Translations under genes and position numbers: made by a program
In this document: positions 18,716-27,200 of the stretch, piece by piece
Layout of the letters: the number at the start of each line of letters is the position of its first letter
Numbering within the stretch: position 1 is the first letter of the stretch
The notes under the pieces: generated by a model
The model's input: the letters and a program-made list of their open reading frames with translations, nothing else
Told to the model about the DNA's origin: nothing
Database searches by the model: none
Assembly (NCBI RefSeq): GCF_040786285.1
Contig: NZ_JBFMKQ010000001.1
Location: 2,170,001 to 2,234,000, forward strand
DNA: 64,000 nt
Direction of reading: 5' to 3'
From: Aquimarina sp040786285
Lineage (GTDB): Bacteria; Bacteroidota; Bacteroidia; Flavobacteriales; Flavobacteriaceae

Positions 18716-19699
18716 TTAAGTTTTGATTTTCCTTTGCTTTTGAGCTGAAGCCATCTTTATTATTGACCAATATCCTTTGGCTAATACCCCCTTTTCATAA
18801 AACCCTTTTTCGACTAGAATTTTGTGCATTTTTGGTAAGCGATACGATGGTACAGACATAAGCATATGATGTTCTGCATGATAGTTTACATGATATGGTG
18901 CAAAAAGCATTTTTGCTAGCCAATTGGCTTTGGTTGTACGTGTGTTAAGATATGGATTGGTAGTATCTTCAACCACAGAATGTTCTGCTATGGATCTCAC
19001 ACGAATACAAAATTGAAAAGTAGTTAGATAAGCTCCAATCCATAAGAGGTATAGCCATGGAGAAGCAAAAAACCATAAAACTGAAAACATAATGAGGTTT
19101 GCAATTATAGGGCCTAATAGATTATCTCTAAAACATTTCAGATGATACAAAAAAGAACGATTTTCTTTAGAAACCTTGACTATTTTTCCTCCCATATTGT
19201 ATTCAATATAACCTAAATTCATTATGGTAATTCCTAGTAAAGCTTTAACACCTGTAATTCCTATAAAATCCCTAATAAATTTTCGAATCATACTCATACG
19301 CGAGGTAGGATATCCTCGAGTCAATAACAAATCTGGATCTTCTTCAAGACCTGTGAGTTGATGATGCTTAAAATGATAATCTCTATATGCTAACAGATTG
19401 TTGAATATAGGATAACCTCCTAACCATTGCCCTACAAAGTCATTCAGTTTCTTGTTGGTAAAAACCGCATGATGGCCTGTATCGTGCATTAAAATGGCAC
19501 AAGCCAATTGCTTACCTCCAATAACAAATAAAGATATGATAACAGTAAATATATTTGGAAAAAAGTGAACTAAAGCAAAAGCGCCTACAATCCAGATATA
19601 ATGAAGGATAATATCTTTCCAAGCCAAAAAATCATTTTTTTGCATTAATAGCTTTCGCTCATCTCTGGTAAGATATTCATTAACAGGTACTACTTGCAT
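18716..19699 (-). CDS. fatty acid desaturase family protein
   Basis: This 327-residue membrane di-iron enzyme carries three histidine boxes: HDTGHHA (about 92), YHFKHHQ (about 130) and NYHAEHHML (about 275). Four hydrophobic stretches lie between them. The layout is that of acyl-lipid/sphingolipid-type desaturases or hydroxylases; neither the substrate nor the double-bond position can be predicted. It lies downstream of the kinase-aldolase-tetR-GH1-aminotransferase operon on the same strand, but after 193 bp, so co-transcription is uncertain. I found no operator of the cluster type directly before it. Confidence 0.85.
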   Translation of the reverse strand: MQVVPVNEYLTRDERKLLMQKNDFLAWKDIILHYIWIVGAFALVHFFPNIFTVIISLFVIGGKQLACAILMHDTGHHAVFTNKKLNDFVGQWLGGYPIFNNLLAYRDYHFKHHQLTGLEEDPDLLLTRGYPTSRMSMIRKFIRDFIGITGVKALLGITIMNLGYIEYNMGGKIVKVSKENRSFLYHLKCFRDNLLGPIIANLIMFSVLWFFASPWLYLLWIGAYLTTFQFCIRVRSIAEHSVVEDTTNPYLNTRTTKANWLAKMLFAPYHVNYHAEHHMLMSVPSYRLPKMHKILVEKGFYEKGVLAKGYWSIIKMASAQKQRKIKT

Positions 19700-19892
19700 G
19701 ATTTTTGTTTTTATACAATCTCTTTAACCTACTTAACATCGGTTTGAGGTAAGGAAATATTAGGCTATGGTTTTGCAAGATTAAGACCTATAAGATACCA
19801 AAATGTATGCTATTTTCCTGAAGTTTTTCTTCTTTTTTAAATCATGAATCATGCTGATTACCTTAAAAAAATAGTCAATGTCGTTTTTTAAG

Positions 19893-21446
19893 TTAAATAG
19901 CTATCTGTTTAAAAATTCTTTCAAATTTTGTTAGCGCTTCGTCAATTACTTTATCTGTTTGCGCGGCACTGGTGTATAATCTGCTTCCGGCAATGGTTAC
20001 GATACCAGTACTCATAAAAACGGCACCCATTTGTTCCATAAAATCTTTTCGGATTTTGATTTGTTTTAGGGCACTGGGCAGTGTCCAGGGTTTTGCAAAA
20101 TTGACATCAATGAATAAAACTCCTGAAGTCTCTAAATGCACAATAGATCCTTGATTATAAGTGACATAGGGTAATTTGTGTTTGTCTATTATGGCTTGTA
20201 GTCCATTGCACAATCGATCTCCAGCTTTTCCTGCTTTTACACAAGCATCAGTCTCTATAATATTTTTTAGGGTATAGTATCCCGCAACACAACTTAATGG
20301 ATTTGCTGCCATAGTACCACCAACTTTTGCTTTTTTGATCTTTTTATCACCATCTAAACCAGCTGCAAGGTATTTCATATATTCATTTTTACCTCCAATT
20401 CCTCCTGCAGATGGGTAACCACCAGCTACAACTTTACCAAAAACAGTTAAATCAGGCATAACATTAAAATATCCTTGAGCTCCTTGCATTCCAACTCTAA
20501 AAGCCGTTACTACTTCGTCAAAAATTAATAATGCTCCATATTTATCACATAAATTTCTAACTTTCTGATTATATCCTTTTGGTACAGGTCGTGTACCACT
20601 TTCTGTTCCTAAAGGCTCAAGAATTATTGCAGCAGTTCCTCCTCTTAATGTATTAAATAGTAATTTACGTTCTAAAGCCTTGAGATTGTTTGGATATACT
20701 TCTTGCGTATGCTTTGTATAGGCTCTAGGGATCCCATGTGCTTCAAAGCGCCCGGTTCTAGGAATTCTAGTACCGTAGACCATTTGATCCATCCATCCGT
20801 GATATGCTCCTCCAATTTTTATTACTTTCTTTTTTCCTGTAGCTAAACGGGCAATTCTTACCGCTGCAATCACAGATTCTGAACCAGAATTTAGCATCCT
20901 GAATTTTTCTACAGAAGGCATATACTCACATATTAGCTTGGCTAATTTATATTCATATTCATGAAACAAGCCTGTAGAAGGGCCTGTTGTATTTAACACT
21001 TCGATCGCTTTTTCTCTAACTTCTTTTGGATTAGAACCTAAAACCGTTGGCCCACCTGCTTGTAAAAAATCTATATATCTATTACCATCGATATCATATA
21101 GATAGGCTCCTTCAGCCTTATCAAAAACAATAGGATAAGGGTAATTAAATGCTAAGTTGTGTTGTACGCCACCAGGTATATACTCTTTGGCACGATCAAT
21201 CATATTTTTTGATCGCACACATTTTTCATCAAAATAGCGAAGGGAAGTATCTAATAATTTCTTTGGTAAATTAACAACAGGTGTATCTACTAAATTTTGT
21301 AATTTTTTATAGATAGGATTGATGTCATGATACTCTGTAATGCTATAATTCGTTTGTTTTACCATTTCTGTCGCTGCTGAATTAATTTGCTGAGTATTGT
21401 TATCTTGCTTGCTCGATCTATGTTTTGTTTGCTCTACTGTTTCCAT
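19893..21446 (-). CDS. class III PLP-dependent aminotransferase (glutamate-1-semialdehyde aminomutase-like)
   Basis: The 517-residue protein has the fold-type I class III pattern: IPGGVQHNLAFNYP near the N-terminus, GSESVIAAVRIAR, GAYHGWMD, the cofactor-binding Asp in LIFDEVVTAFR, and the likely Schiff-base Lys in LTVFGKVVAGGYPSAG. It resembles HemL-type aminomutases and related aminotransferases, but has an extra N-terminal ~60 residues and sits in a catabolic-looking operon rather than with haem genes. It probably transaminates an amino sugar, amino alcohol or aldehyde; the substrate is unknown. It lies 29 bp after the GH1 gene in the same operon. Confidence 0.82.
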   Translation of the reverse strand: METVEQTKHRSSKQDNNTQQINSAATEMVKQTNYSITEYHDINPIYKKLQNLVDTPVVNLPKKLLDTSLRYFDEKCVRSKNMIDRAKEYIPGGVQHNLAFNYPYPIVFDKAEGAYLYDIDGNRYIDFLQAGGPTVLGSNPKEVREKAIEVLNTTGPSTGLFHEYEYKLAKLICEYMPSVEKFRMLNSGSESVIAAVRIARLATGKKKVIKIGGAYHGWMDQMVYGTRIPRTGRFEAHGIPRAYTKHTQEVYPNNLKALERKLLFNTLRGGTAAIILEPLGTESGTRPVPKGYNQKVRNLCDKYGALLIFDEVVTAFRVGMQGAQGYFNVMPDLTVFGKVVAGGYPSAGGIGGKNEYMKYLAAGLDGDKKIKKAKVGGTMAANPLSCVAGYYTLKNIIETDACVKAGKAGDRLCNGLQAIIDKHKLPYVTYNQGSIVHLETSGVLFIDVNFAKPWTLPSALKQIKIRKDFMEQMGAVFMSTGIVTIAGSRLYTSAAQTDKVIDEALTKFERIFKQIAI

Positions 21447-21475
21447 AATTGCTGAATTAGTTAACTAAATTACAT

Positions 21476-22888
21476 TTACTTAGATTTGGCCTGCTTAATA
21501 ATCTCTATATACTTCTTAGCACCTTCTTTTAAGGTTCTATTTTGAGTTTTAAAATCTACATGATACAACCCAAATCGTTCTCCATAACCTAAATTCCACT
21601 CAAAATTATCTGTTAAAGACCAGTAATAGTAGCCTCTTACATCGTAACCATCTTCTATGGCTTTAGAAACTGCATATAGGTATTGATCAATAAAGTCTGC
21701 CCTGCGATTATCTTTGTCATCTGCAATTCCATTTTCTGTAATGATTATTGGTACTCCGATTTTAGAAATACGCTTTATAGCTCTGTATAGGCCTTCTGGA
21801 TACATACCGTAATCCATATCGGTCATGATTTCTCCCGGGTAGGGCATAGGTTCTAATGATTCATCGATATTTCCATTAAAATTAAAGGCGTAATGAGAGT
21901 AGTAATTTAATCCTATAAAGTCTAAAGATTTGTTTGCTCCTTTAATGGTTGATGAACGATCAACCATTGTAGGCATGTAAAAACTGAACTCATCTGATTT
22001 AAGTAATTCTAAAACCACTTCATTGTAATTACTATCTGCTAGGTATTTTATAAGGTGATCCATAATATTATATTTTCCATTTGCATCCATCTGCATCATA
22101 TTCTTAACAAGACCTACTTCAGTTTGAGCCCCATCGGGTAGAGATTTTATTTTTTGATAGACTTGTACATGAGCTTTCATCAAATTCTCCATGACTAGTG
22201 CAGCTAGTTCTGGATCGCTTTTTCCTGGTGGAAACATTCCAGAAAAATAGGCATCAAACATGTATACGCCGGGCTCGTTGATAGTACACCATTGTTTAAC
22301 CTTATCTTTTAAGGCTAAATAAACAGTTTCAGAAAAATCGACGAAGTACTGTATGTTTTCTTCTTTTTCGAAAGCTCCTAACTCCTGAAACCAAAGTGGG
22401 TGTGTAAAATGATGCAGTGTAACCATAGGTTGAATTCCTTTGGTTAATAAACTATCTGTAACTTGAATATAGTGCAGCAATGCTAAAGAATCTACAACTC
22501 CTTTTTGAGGCATGATTTTACTCCAGGATACCGAAAAACGGTAAGAATCCACATTAAGATCTTTCATTAACTGAATATCTTCTGGATATCGGTTCCAATG
22601 ATCGCAGGCATCACCGGATTTATCATTATTTTTTATAGTAGCCTCACCATTTTCTTTGGTTTGTTTTTCCCACCAACCAAAATTATTAATATCCTGATGT
22701 CCTCCTTCTACCTGATGTGCAGCAGAAGCGACACCCCATACAAAATCTGACGGAAATTTCTTTTCGGAAGCGTCAATTGCTGACCAATCCCACTGTAATA
22801 ATGGGTCTCTGGAGTTTAGTTTCCATAGACCGACCCCGTAGAGAATGGTTATTAACAACATTGATATGATTAGGTTTTTTTTCTTCAT
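21476..22888 (-). CDS. glycoside hydrolase family 1 (beta-glucosidase-like), membrane-anchored
   Basis: This 470-residue retaining glycosidase has an N-terminal hydrophobic segment (about 5-22), suggesting an anchored or periplasmic enzyme; most GH1 enzymes are cytoplasmic. The GH1 start FPSDFVWGVASAAHQVEGG is clear. The acid/base motif is CTINEPG (Glu about 203) and the nucleophile motif is IITENGIAD (Glu about 384). The aglycone-site sequence YYYWSLTDNFEWNLGYGERFGL is conserved. It lies 6 bp after tetR and 29 bp before the aminotransferase. GH1 enzymes release glucose, galactose, fucose or other sugars from small glycosides, including lipid and steroid glycosides. Confidence 0.9.
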   Translation of the reverse strand: MKKKNLIISMLLITILYGVGLWKLNSRDPLLQWDWSAIDASEKKFPSDFVWGVASAAHQVEGGHQDINNFGWWEKQTKENGEATIKNNDKSGDACDHWNRYPEDIQLMKDLNVDSYRFSVSWSKIMPQKGVVDSLALLHYIQVTDSLLTKGIQPMVTLHHFTHPLWFQELGAFEKEENIQYFVDFSETVYLALKDKVKQWCTINEPGVYMFDAYFSGMFPPGKSDPELAALVMENLMKAHVQVYQKIKSLPDGAQTEVGLVKNMMQMDANGKYNIMDHLIKYLADSNYNEVVLELLKSDEFSFYMPTMVDRSSTIKGANKSLDFIGLNYYSHYAFNFNGNIDESLEPMPYPGEIMTDMDYGMYPEGLYRAIKRISKIGVPIIITENGIADDKDNRRADFIDQYLYAVSKAIEDGYDVRGYYYWSLTDNFEWNLGYGERFGLYHVDFKTQNRTLKEGAKKYIEIIKQAKSK

Positions 22889-22894
22889 GGCTAA

Positions 22895-23521
22895 TTAATT
22901 TTCTATACAAATCATCTTAAAATAATTGTCAAATACCTGTTTATATTTAATCAACAACACGTTTTTAATGTCTCCTTTTACTGTAGAATGATTTAATGCT
23001 AATCCTTCCATCATGCTAATTAATTGAAAAGCTACCGCTTCGACATCTAGATCTTTTCGTATTTGGTTAGTATCCATTGCATGTCTGACCATATTTTGAA
23101 TATCTTTTCTATAATGTGCTACGGTTTCTAAAATTTGATGACGAACTTTTTCATGGGTTTCACTCTCTAGTTGAAAACTGAAAAAATTTCGAATTGGAAA
23201 ATCAAGTCCTCTTTCTGATAAGTGTTCAATTTCTGAAAACAGCTCGGCTGCAAAGTGATATAAGGTTTCTATATCCTTTTTAAAATTACCAGTGATCATT
23301 TCAACAATATCATTATTTAATATCTTGAAATAATATGCTTGCAAAGTAGCGTCATAGATCTCCTCTTTACTAGTGAAATGATGGTAAATCGCTCCTTTGG
23401 ATAGATTTGTTGCTTCCATTATATTTTTTATGGTTACTTCTTTATATCCCTTTTCAAGGAATAAAATGAAAGCCACTTTTATGATGTTTTCTTTACTTTT
23501 TGGATCTTTTTTACGTGCCAT
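22895..23521 (-). CDS. TetR/AcrR family transcriptional regulator
   Basis: The 208-residue repressor-type protein has an N-terminal helix-turn-helix (TIKNIMEATNLSKGAIYHHFTSKEEIY, about residues 25-50, with the typical SKGAIYHHF recognition helix) and a helical ligand-binding domain. Its start codon directly follows the aldolase stop, and it is co-transcribed within the operon. It is the best candidate to bind the RACC-N4-GGTY sites at 14344, 15864 and 25737, which would make the system autoregulated. Ligands of this family are usually small hydrophobic molecules or acyl-CoA; the one here is unknown. Confidence 0.9.
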   Translation of the reverse strand: MARKKDPKSKENIIKVAFILFLEKGYKEVTIKNIMEATNLSKGAIYHHFTSKEEIYDATLQAYYFKILNNDIVEMITGNFKKDIETLYHFAAELFSEIEHLSERGLDFPIRNFFSFQLESETHEKVRHQILETVAHYRKDIQNMVRHAMDTNQIRKDLDVEAVAFQLISMMEGLALNHSTVKGDIKNVLLIKYKQVFDNYFKMICIEN

Positions 23522-24181
23522 TTATTTATTTTTTTTAGCTTCTTTAGAATATTTTAAAAGGTAATATTTGTGCATTGCCCATGCTTCAAATTTATTAATA
23601 GATTTGGCTCCTCCTAAAAATTCTGCTTCTATAAATGCTTTTGCAGCTTTTTCTAAGACTTGACAACATACAAAAACTTCCTCTATATCTCTACCAATGC
23701 ATACTGCTCCGTGATTTGCCATTAAAGCTGCATTTCTACCTTTAAGCGCTTTTACAGTAGCTTTTACAATCTTTTTTGTATTGGGTAGAGCATAAGGAGC
23801 GACTCTAACCGATGGTCCTAATAATTGTGCCTGATCATCCAGTATTGGTGGGATTTCCCTGCGTGCTACCGCTACAGTAGAAGCATTCATTTGATGCGTA
23901 TGAATTACTGCATTTACATTCTTACGTGTTTTATAAATTGCTGTATGTAGTTTATATTCTGAAGAAGGTTTTATGGATCCTTCGTAGGTATGTATTTTAT
24001 AATTTACGCATACCATATCTTCTGGCTCTAACTCTTCATAAGGCCTGCCAGAAGGTGTGATGATCATATCTGTATCGTTTAGTCGTATACTAACATTTCC
24101 CCAGGTTCTAGCTACCAAACCTTCCTTAAGTAACTTTTTACCTGCTTTACATACCGCTATTCTTGCTTCTTCTTCAGTCAT
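23522..24181 (-). CDS. class II (zinc) aldolase/adducin family protein
   Basis: This 219-residue cytoplasmic enzyme resembles L-fuculose-, L-rhamnulose- and L-ribulose-phosphate-processing members. Visible signatures are ARTWGNVSIR (phosphate-binding region), PSGRPYEEL, the catalytic Glu in SSEYKLHTAIY, and zinc ligands in VIHTHQMNAS and LMANHGAVC. It most likely cleaves a phosphorylated ketose to dihydroxyacetone phosphate plus an aldehyde. The kinase gene directly upstream (3-bp gap) would provide the phosphorylated substrate. No isomerase accompanies them, so the kinase may act on a ketose or polyol already in that form. Confidence 0.88.
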   Translation of the reverse strand: MTEEEARIAVCKAGKKLLKEGLVARTWGNVSIRLNDTDMIITPSGRPYEELEPEDMVCVNYKIHTYEGSIKPSSEYKLHTAIYKTRKNVNAVIHTHQMNASTVAVARREIPPILDDQAQLLGPSVRVAPYALPNTKKIVKATVKALKGRNAALMANHGAVCIGRDIEEVFVCCQVLEKAAKAFIEAEFLGGAKSINKFEAWAMHKYYLLKYSKEAKKNK

Positions 24182-24184
24182 TTG

Positions 24185-25708
24185 TTATGAATTAAATCTT
24201 TTAGCATTTATAGTTTGATAAGATGTTTTTAGTTGAGTATATACCGTTTTATAATTTTGATACATTTCCTGATATATTTTTCTGTTTTTCAATCTAGGTT
24301 TAAATACTTTATTGATAGTATTTATTTCTTGTACTATAGAGAAATCTTTTTCAATACCTAAACCAACTAAAGCGGTCATTGCACATCCAATAGCTCCAGA
24401 CATTTTTGGATGTTTTGTAGTTTTTAAATCTATTTCTAAAATATCACTTAAGCTTTGCAACCAGGAGTTATTTTTTGACCCCCCACCTATAACCACCAAT
24501 TCTTTAATATCTATGCCATAATCCTTCCTAATATTTTCTATAGTCCAGCGCAGATTATAGCCAATACCTTCTAGTAAAGCACACATAATATGCCCTCTGG
24601 TATGTTCTAAACCTAAATTAAATATTGTACTTCTGGTTGTGGTATCTGTTATAGGTGTACGCTCCCCTTGAAACCAAGGGGTAAATATCAGATCATCTGC
24701 ACCAGCAGGAGTAGCATCAACTTCTTCTTCCATTACTTTATAAATACATATTCCCTCATTTTTTTCTTTTTTATATAGTTTGTTTAGTGCCCATTCTACA
24801 TTTACACCTGCGGATTCTGTGATTCCTACTAATAAGGAATGTTTAGGATCAGCACTTTGCAAACTTGCGATACCTCTTTTAAACTTATAATTCTTTTCAG
24901 TACTAATACCTACCCAAGCCGAGGTTCCTAAATAAAGGTGTGCTTGATGATCTGCTATCTGACCCGAGCCTATTGCTGCACTTTGGGTATCGTCGCATCC
25001 TCCGTAAATTTTCACAGCTGTTGATAAGCCCAATTCGGCTGATGCTTTTTCTGTTAAGTGTCCGATCAAATCGGTAGATTTTACTAGATCAGGAAGTTTA
25101 CCCACATCAATTCCGGCTACTTTAAAGAATAAGCGTTCCCAATCTTTTTTATCTAGATTGAACCCATAACTACAGGCCCCTGACCATTCTGTAACCATCT
25201 TGCCAGTACATTTATATTTTAAAAACCCATTTACATCTAAAAATTTATGCGTCTTTTTATACAAGCAATTTTCTAATTCTTTAAACCATAATAATTTAGG
25301 AATCACATCTTTACCTGATAATTCTACTCCGGTTATTTTTTTAAATACTGATTTACCCAAAAATCTACTCATCATTTTTTTAGACTGTATAGATGCCCTG
25401 GCATCTACCCACGAAATGTTATTATATAGTATTTCACCATTTTGATCAACAGGTATGATCCCCATGCTTTGGGTTGAAAAAACCATAGCTATAATATTAT
25501 TTTTTCTAACCACTGATTTAGAGACTAATTGGTTTGTAGTGTAGCAGACAGCGCTCCAATAGTCGTTAGGGTTTTGTTCAGCCCATCCAGGTTTTGGTAA
25601 TATAATTTCATAACCATGCTCAGATGAATCATATACCTTTCCGTCAATTCCAATAAGGACTGCCTTGTTGCTTTGCGTCCCTACATCATGAGCAATTATA
25701 TATTTCAT
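24185..25708 (-). CDS. FGGY-family carbohydrate kinase (xylulokinase-like)
   Basis: I place the start at 25708, giving 507 residues beginning MKYIIAHDVGTQSNKAVLI. The longer frame reaching 25780 would run through the operator and promoter, and its extra 24 residues are not FGGY-like. The first ATPase domain carries DVGTQSNKA; the family region near 265 reads GGCDDTQSAAIGSG, and YLGTSAWVGIST and ELVVIGGGSKNNSWLQSLSDIL are phosphate/adenosine motifs. It transfers phosphate from ATP to a sugar or polyol (ketopentose, deoxyketose or similar). It is first in the operon with the aldolase, tetR, GH1 and aminotransferase genes. Confidence 0.87.
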   Translation of the reverse strand: MKYIIAHDVGTQSNKAVLIGIDGKVYDSSEHGYEIILPKPGWAEQNPNDYWSAVCYTTNQLVSKSVVRKNNIIAMVFSTQSMGIIPVDQNGEILYNNISWVDARASIQSKKMMSRFLGKSVFKKITGVELSGKDVIPKLLWFKELENCLYKKTHKFLDVNGFLKYKCTGKMVTEWSGACSYGFNLDKKDWERLFFKVAGIDVGKLPDLVKSTDLIGHLTEKASAELGLSTAVKIYGGCDDTQSAAIGSGQIADHQAHLYLGTSAWVGISTEKNYKFKRGIASLQSADPKHSLLVGITESAGVNVEWALNKLYKKEKNEGICIYKVMEEEVDATPAGADDLIFTPWFQGERTPITDTTTRSTIFNLGLEHTRGHIMCALLEGIGYNLRWTIENIRKDYGIDIKELVVIGGGSKNNSWLQSLSDILEIDLKTTKHPKMSGAIGCAMTALVGLGIEKDFSIVQEINTINKVFKPRLKNRKIYQEMYQNYKTVYTQLKTSYQTINAKRFNS

Positions 25709-25719
25709 ATTAATTTTCT

Positions 25720-25727
25720 TATATTTG
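25720..25727 (+). promoter_or_regulatory. putative -7 box of the MFS transporter promoter
   Basis: TATATTTG matches the Bacteroidetes -7 consensus TAnnTTTG exactly. It is 9 bp before operator site C, which would cover the transcription start. Confidence 0.5.
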
Positions 25728-25736
25728 TACACGCAA

Positions 25737-25754
25737 ACAGACCATACGGTCTGT
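25737..25754. promoter_or_regulatory. TetR operator, site C: perfect inverted repeat between kinase and MFS genes
   Basis: ACAGACC-ATAC-GGTCTGT is a perfect 7-bp inverted repeat with a 4-bp spacer in the 71-bp divergent gap. It overlaps promoters in both directions: TATATTTG on + and a TACATTTA-like box on -. This is the most symmetrical of the three sites, so the TetR protein encoded in the operon probably controls both divergent units from here. Confidence 0.75.
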
Positions 25755-25779
25755 AAATGTATAAAAAAAAGCAGTACCA

Positions 25780-27078
25780 ATGATCAAAAATCTTGATTAT
25801 CCTAAAAAAAGATGGTTTATGCTGACCATTTTGATATTAGTAACTATAATGGTAGAAATACAATGGCTTACTCATGCTCCCATAGCCAGAGTGGCCCAGA
25901 AGTTTTATGAGAATCAATTAGGTTTTTATCCTTGGTTAACTATAGATACTTTGGCTGTTGTGTATATGTTTGTTTTTGTAATTATATGCTTACCTGCTAG
26001 TTATATCATTGATACGTATGGCATTAAAACCGGAATAGGAATTGGAGCCATATTACTAATAATTGGTTCGATTATTAAAGGTTTTAGTGGGTACAATTTT
26101 TTAACGGTATTCATTGGTCAATTGTTTTTGGCAACCGCACAGCCTTTCATAATTAATGCCGTTACCGCATTTAGTGCGAGATGGTTTCCATTAAGAGAAC
26201 GTGCAATGGCAGTTGGTTTTACAGCTTTGGCGCAATATTTAGGTATTGTTATGGTCATGCTCATCACACCTATGTTAGTGGTTAATTCTCCAGATGATCC
26301 TAATTATGGAGAAGGAATAGATTTGATGCTTGTTATGTATATGATTCCCAGTGTATTATCAGGTATTTTGATCTTACTTTTTTTGGAAGAAAAACCAGAA
26401 CATATTCCTTTTAATCATCAAAAAACCAGACTTAATTTTAAAAAAGGCTTAGTACATATGCTTCAATTAAAAGATGCCATGTTGACTATTTTATTATTTA
26501 CAATTGGCTTAGGTATTTTTAATGCTATAAGTACTTTGGTGGATTCTATTACCGCTAACCTAAATATTAAAGATTCAGATGGGTTAATAGGTGGGGTTAT
26601 GTTAATTGGAGGGATTGTTGGAGCAATTATTCTCCCGATTTTATCAGATAAATATCAAAAAAGAAAACCGTTTTTAGTTTTTTGTATGTTAGGTGTTATA
26701 CCTGCTATCATTGGTCTTGCATATGCAGTGGAGATATCTGGGTTACTAAAATTAACAACAAATGGCACTTATAATTTGGCACTAGCATCAAGTTTTCTAT
26801 TAGGGTTTTGTATCATGAGCGCAGGTCCAATAGGTTTTCAATATACTGCAGAAATTACTTCACCTACTCCAGAGTCGACGTCTCAGGGCATTTTATTATT
26901 AGTTGGACAAATAAGTGGAATTGCCTTAGTGGCACTAATGGGTATGCAAGACAATATGTATCTGAGTAGTATGATGAAATTATTTGTCTTACTATCAATT
27001 ATAGCTTTTATAGCAATATTATTTATTAAAGAGTCTCCTATCAAGTCGCTAGTTAAAGATTACCAGCAAATTAATTAG
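25780..27078 (+). CDS. MFS transporter, FLVCR-like
   Basis: The 432-residue inner-membrane protein has about 12 hydrophobic helices. The opening KKRWFMLTILILVTIMVEIQWLTHAPIA, the AQPFIINAVTAFSARWFPLRERAMAVG segment and the loop sequence DKYQKRKPFLV resemble the FLVCR/DIRC2 branch of the major facilitator superfamily. Animal members of that branch carry choline, ethanolamine or haem-related substrates. The bacterial substrate cannot be inferred safely. It is divergent from the kinase operon across operator site C, so it is likely the importer or exporter of this regulon. Confidence 0.82.
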   Translation: MIKNLDYPKKRWFMLTILILVTIMVEIQWLTHAPIARVAQKFYENQLGFYPWLTIDTLAVVYMFVFVIICLPASYIIDTYGIKTGIGIGAILLIIGSIIKGFSGYNFLTVFIGQLFLATAQPFIINAVTAFSARWFPLRERAMAVGFTALAQYLGIVMVMLITPMLVVNSPDDPNYGEGIDLMLVMYMIPSVLSGILILLFLEEKPEHIPFNHQKTRLNFKKGLVHMLQLKDAMLTILLFTIGLGIFNAISTLVDSITANLNIKDSDGLIGGVMLIGGIVGAIILPILSDKYQKRKPFLVFCMLGVIPAIIGLAYAVEISGLLKLTTNGTYNLALASSFLLGFCIMSAGPIGFQYTAEITSPTPESTSQGILLLVGQISGIALVALMGMQDNMYLSSMMKLFVLLSIIAFIAILFIKESPIKSLVKDYQQIN

Positions 27079-27200
27079 ACACTTTTAAGACTCTTACTGC
27101 CGGTTATGTTGACAATTTGATGTTTTTAGTATTGACTTATGTTAAACCTAAAGCAGCAATATGGTCACAATGTTTATTGAATAAATTTTAAACCAACACA

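Noticed and set aside
19700..19892. A fourth TetR operator before the desaturase
   Set aside because: AACC and GGTT occur near 19730-19745 but are separated by 11 bases, not 4, and the rest does not match.
19893..21446. hemL, glutamate-1-semialdehyde aminomutase of haem synthesis
   Set aside because: The motifs are HemL-like, but the N-terminal extension and its place in a kinase-aldolase-GH1 operon make a different substrate more likely.
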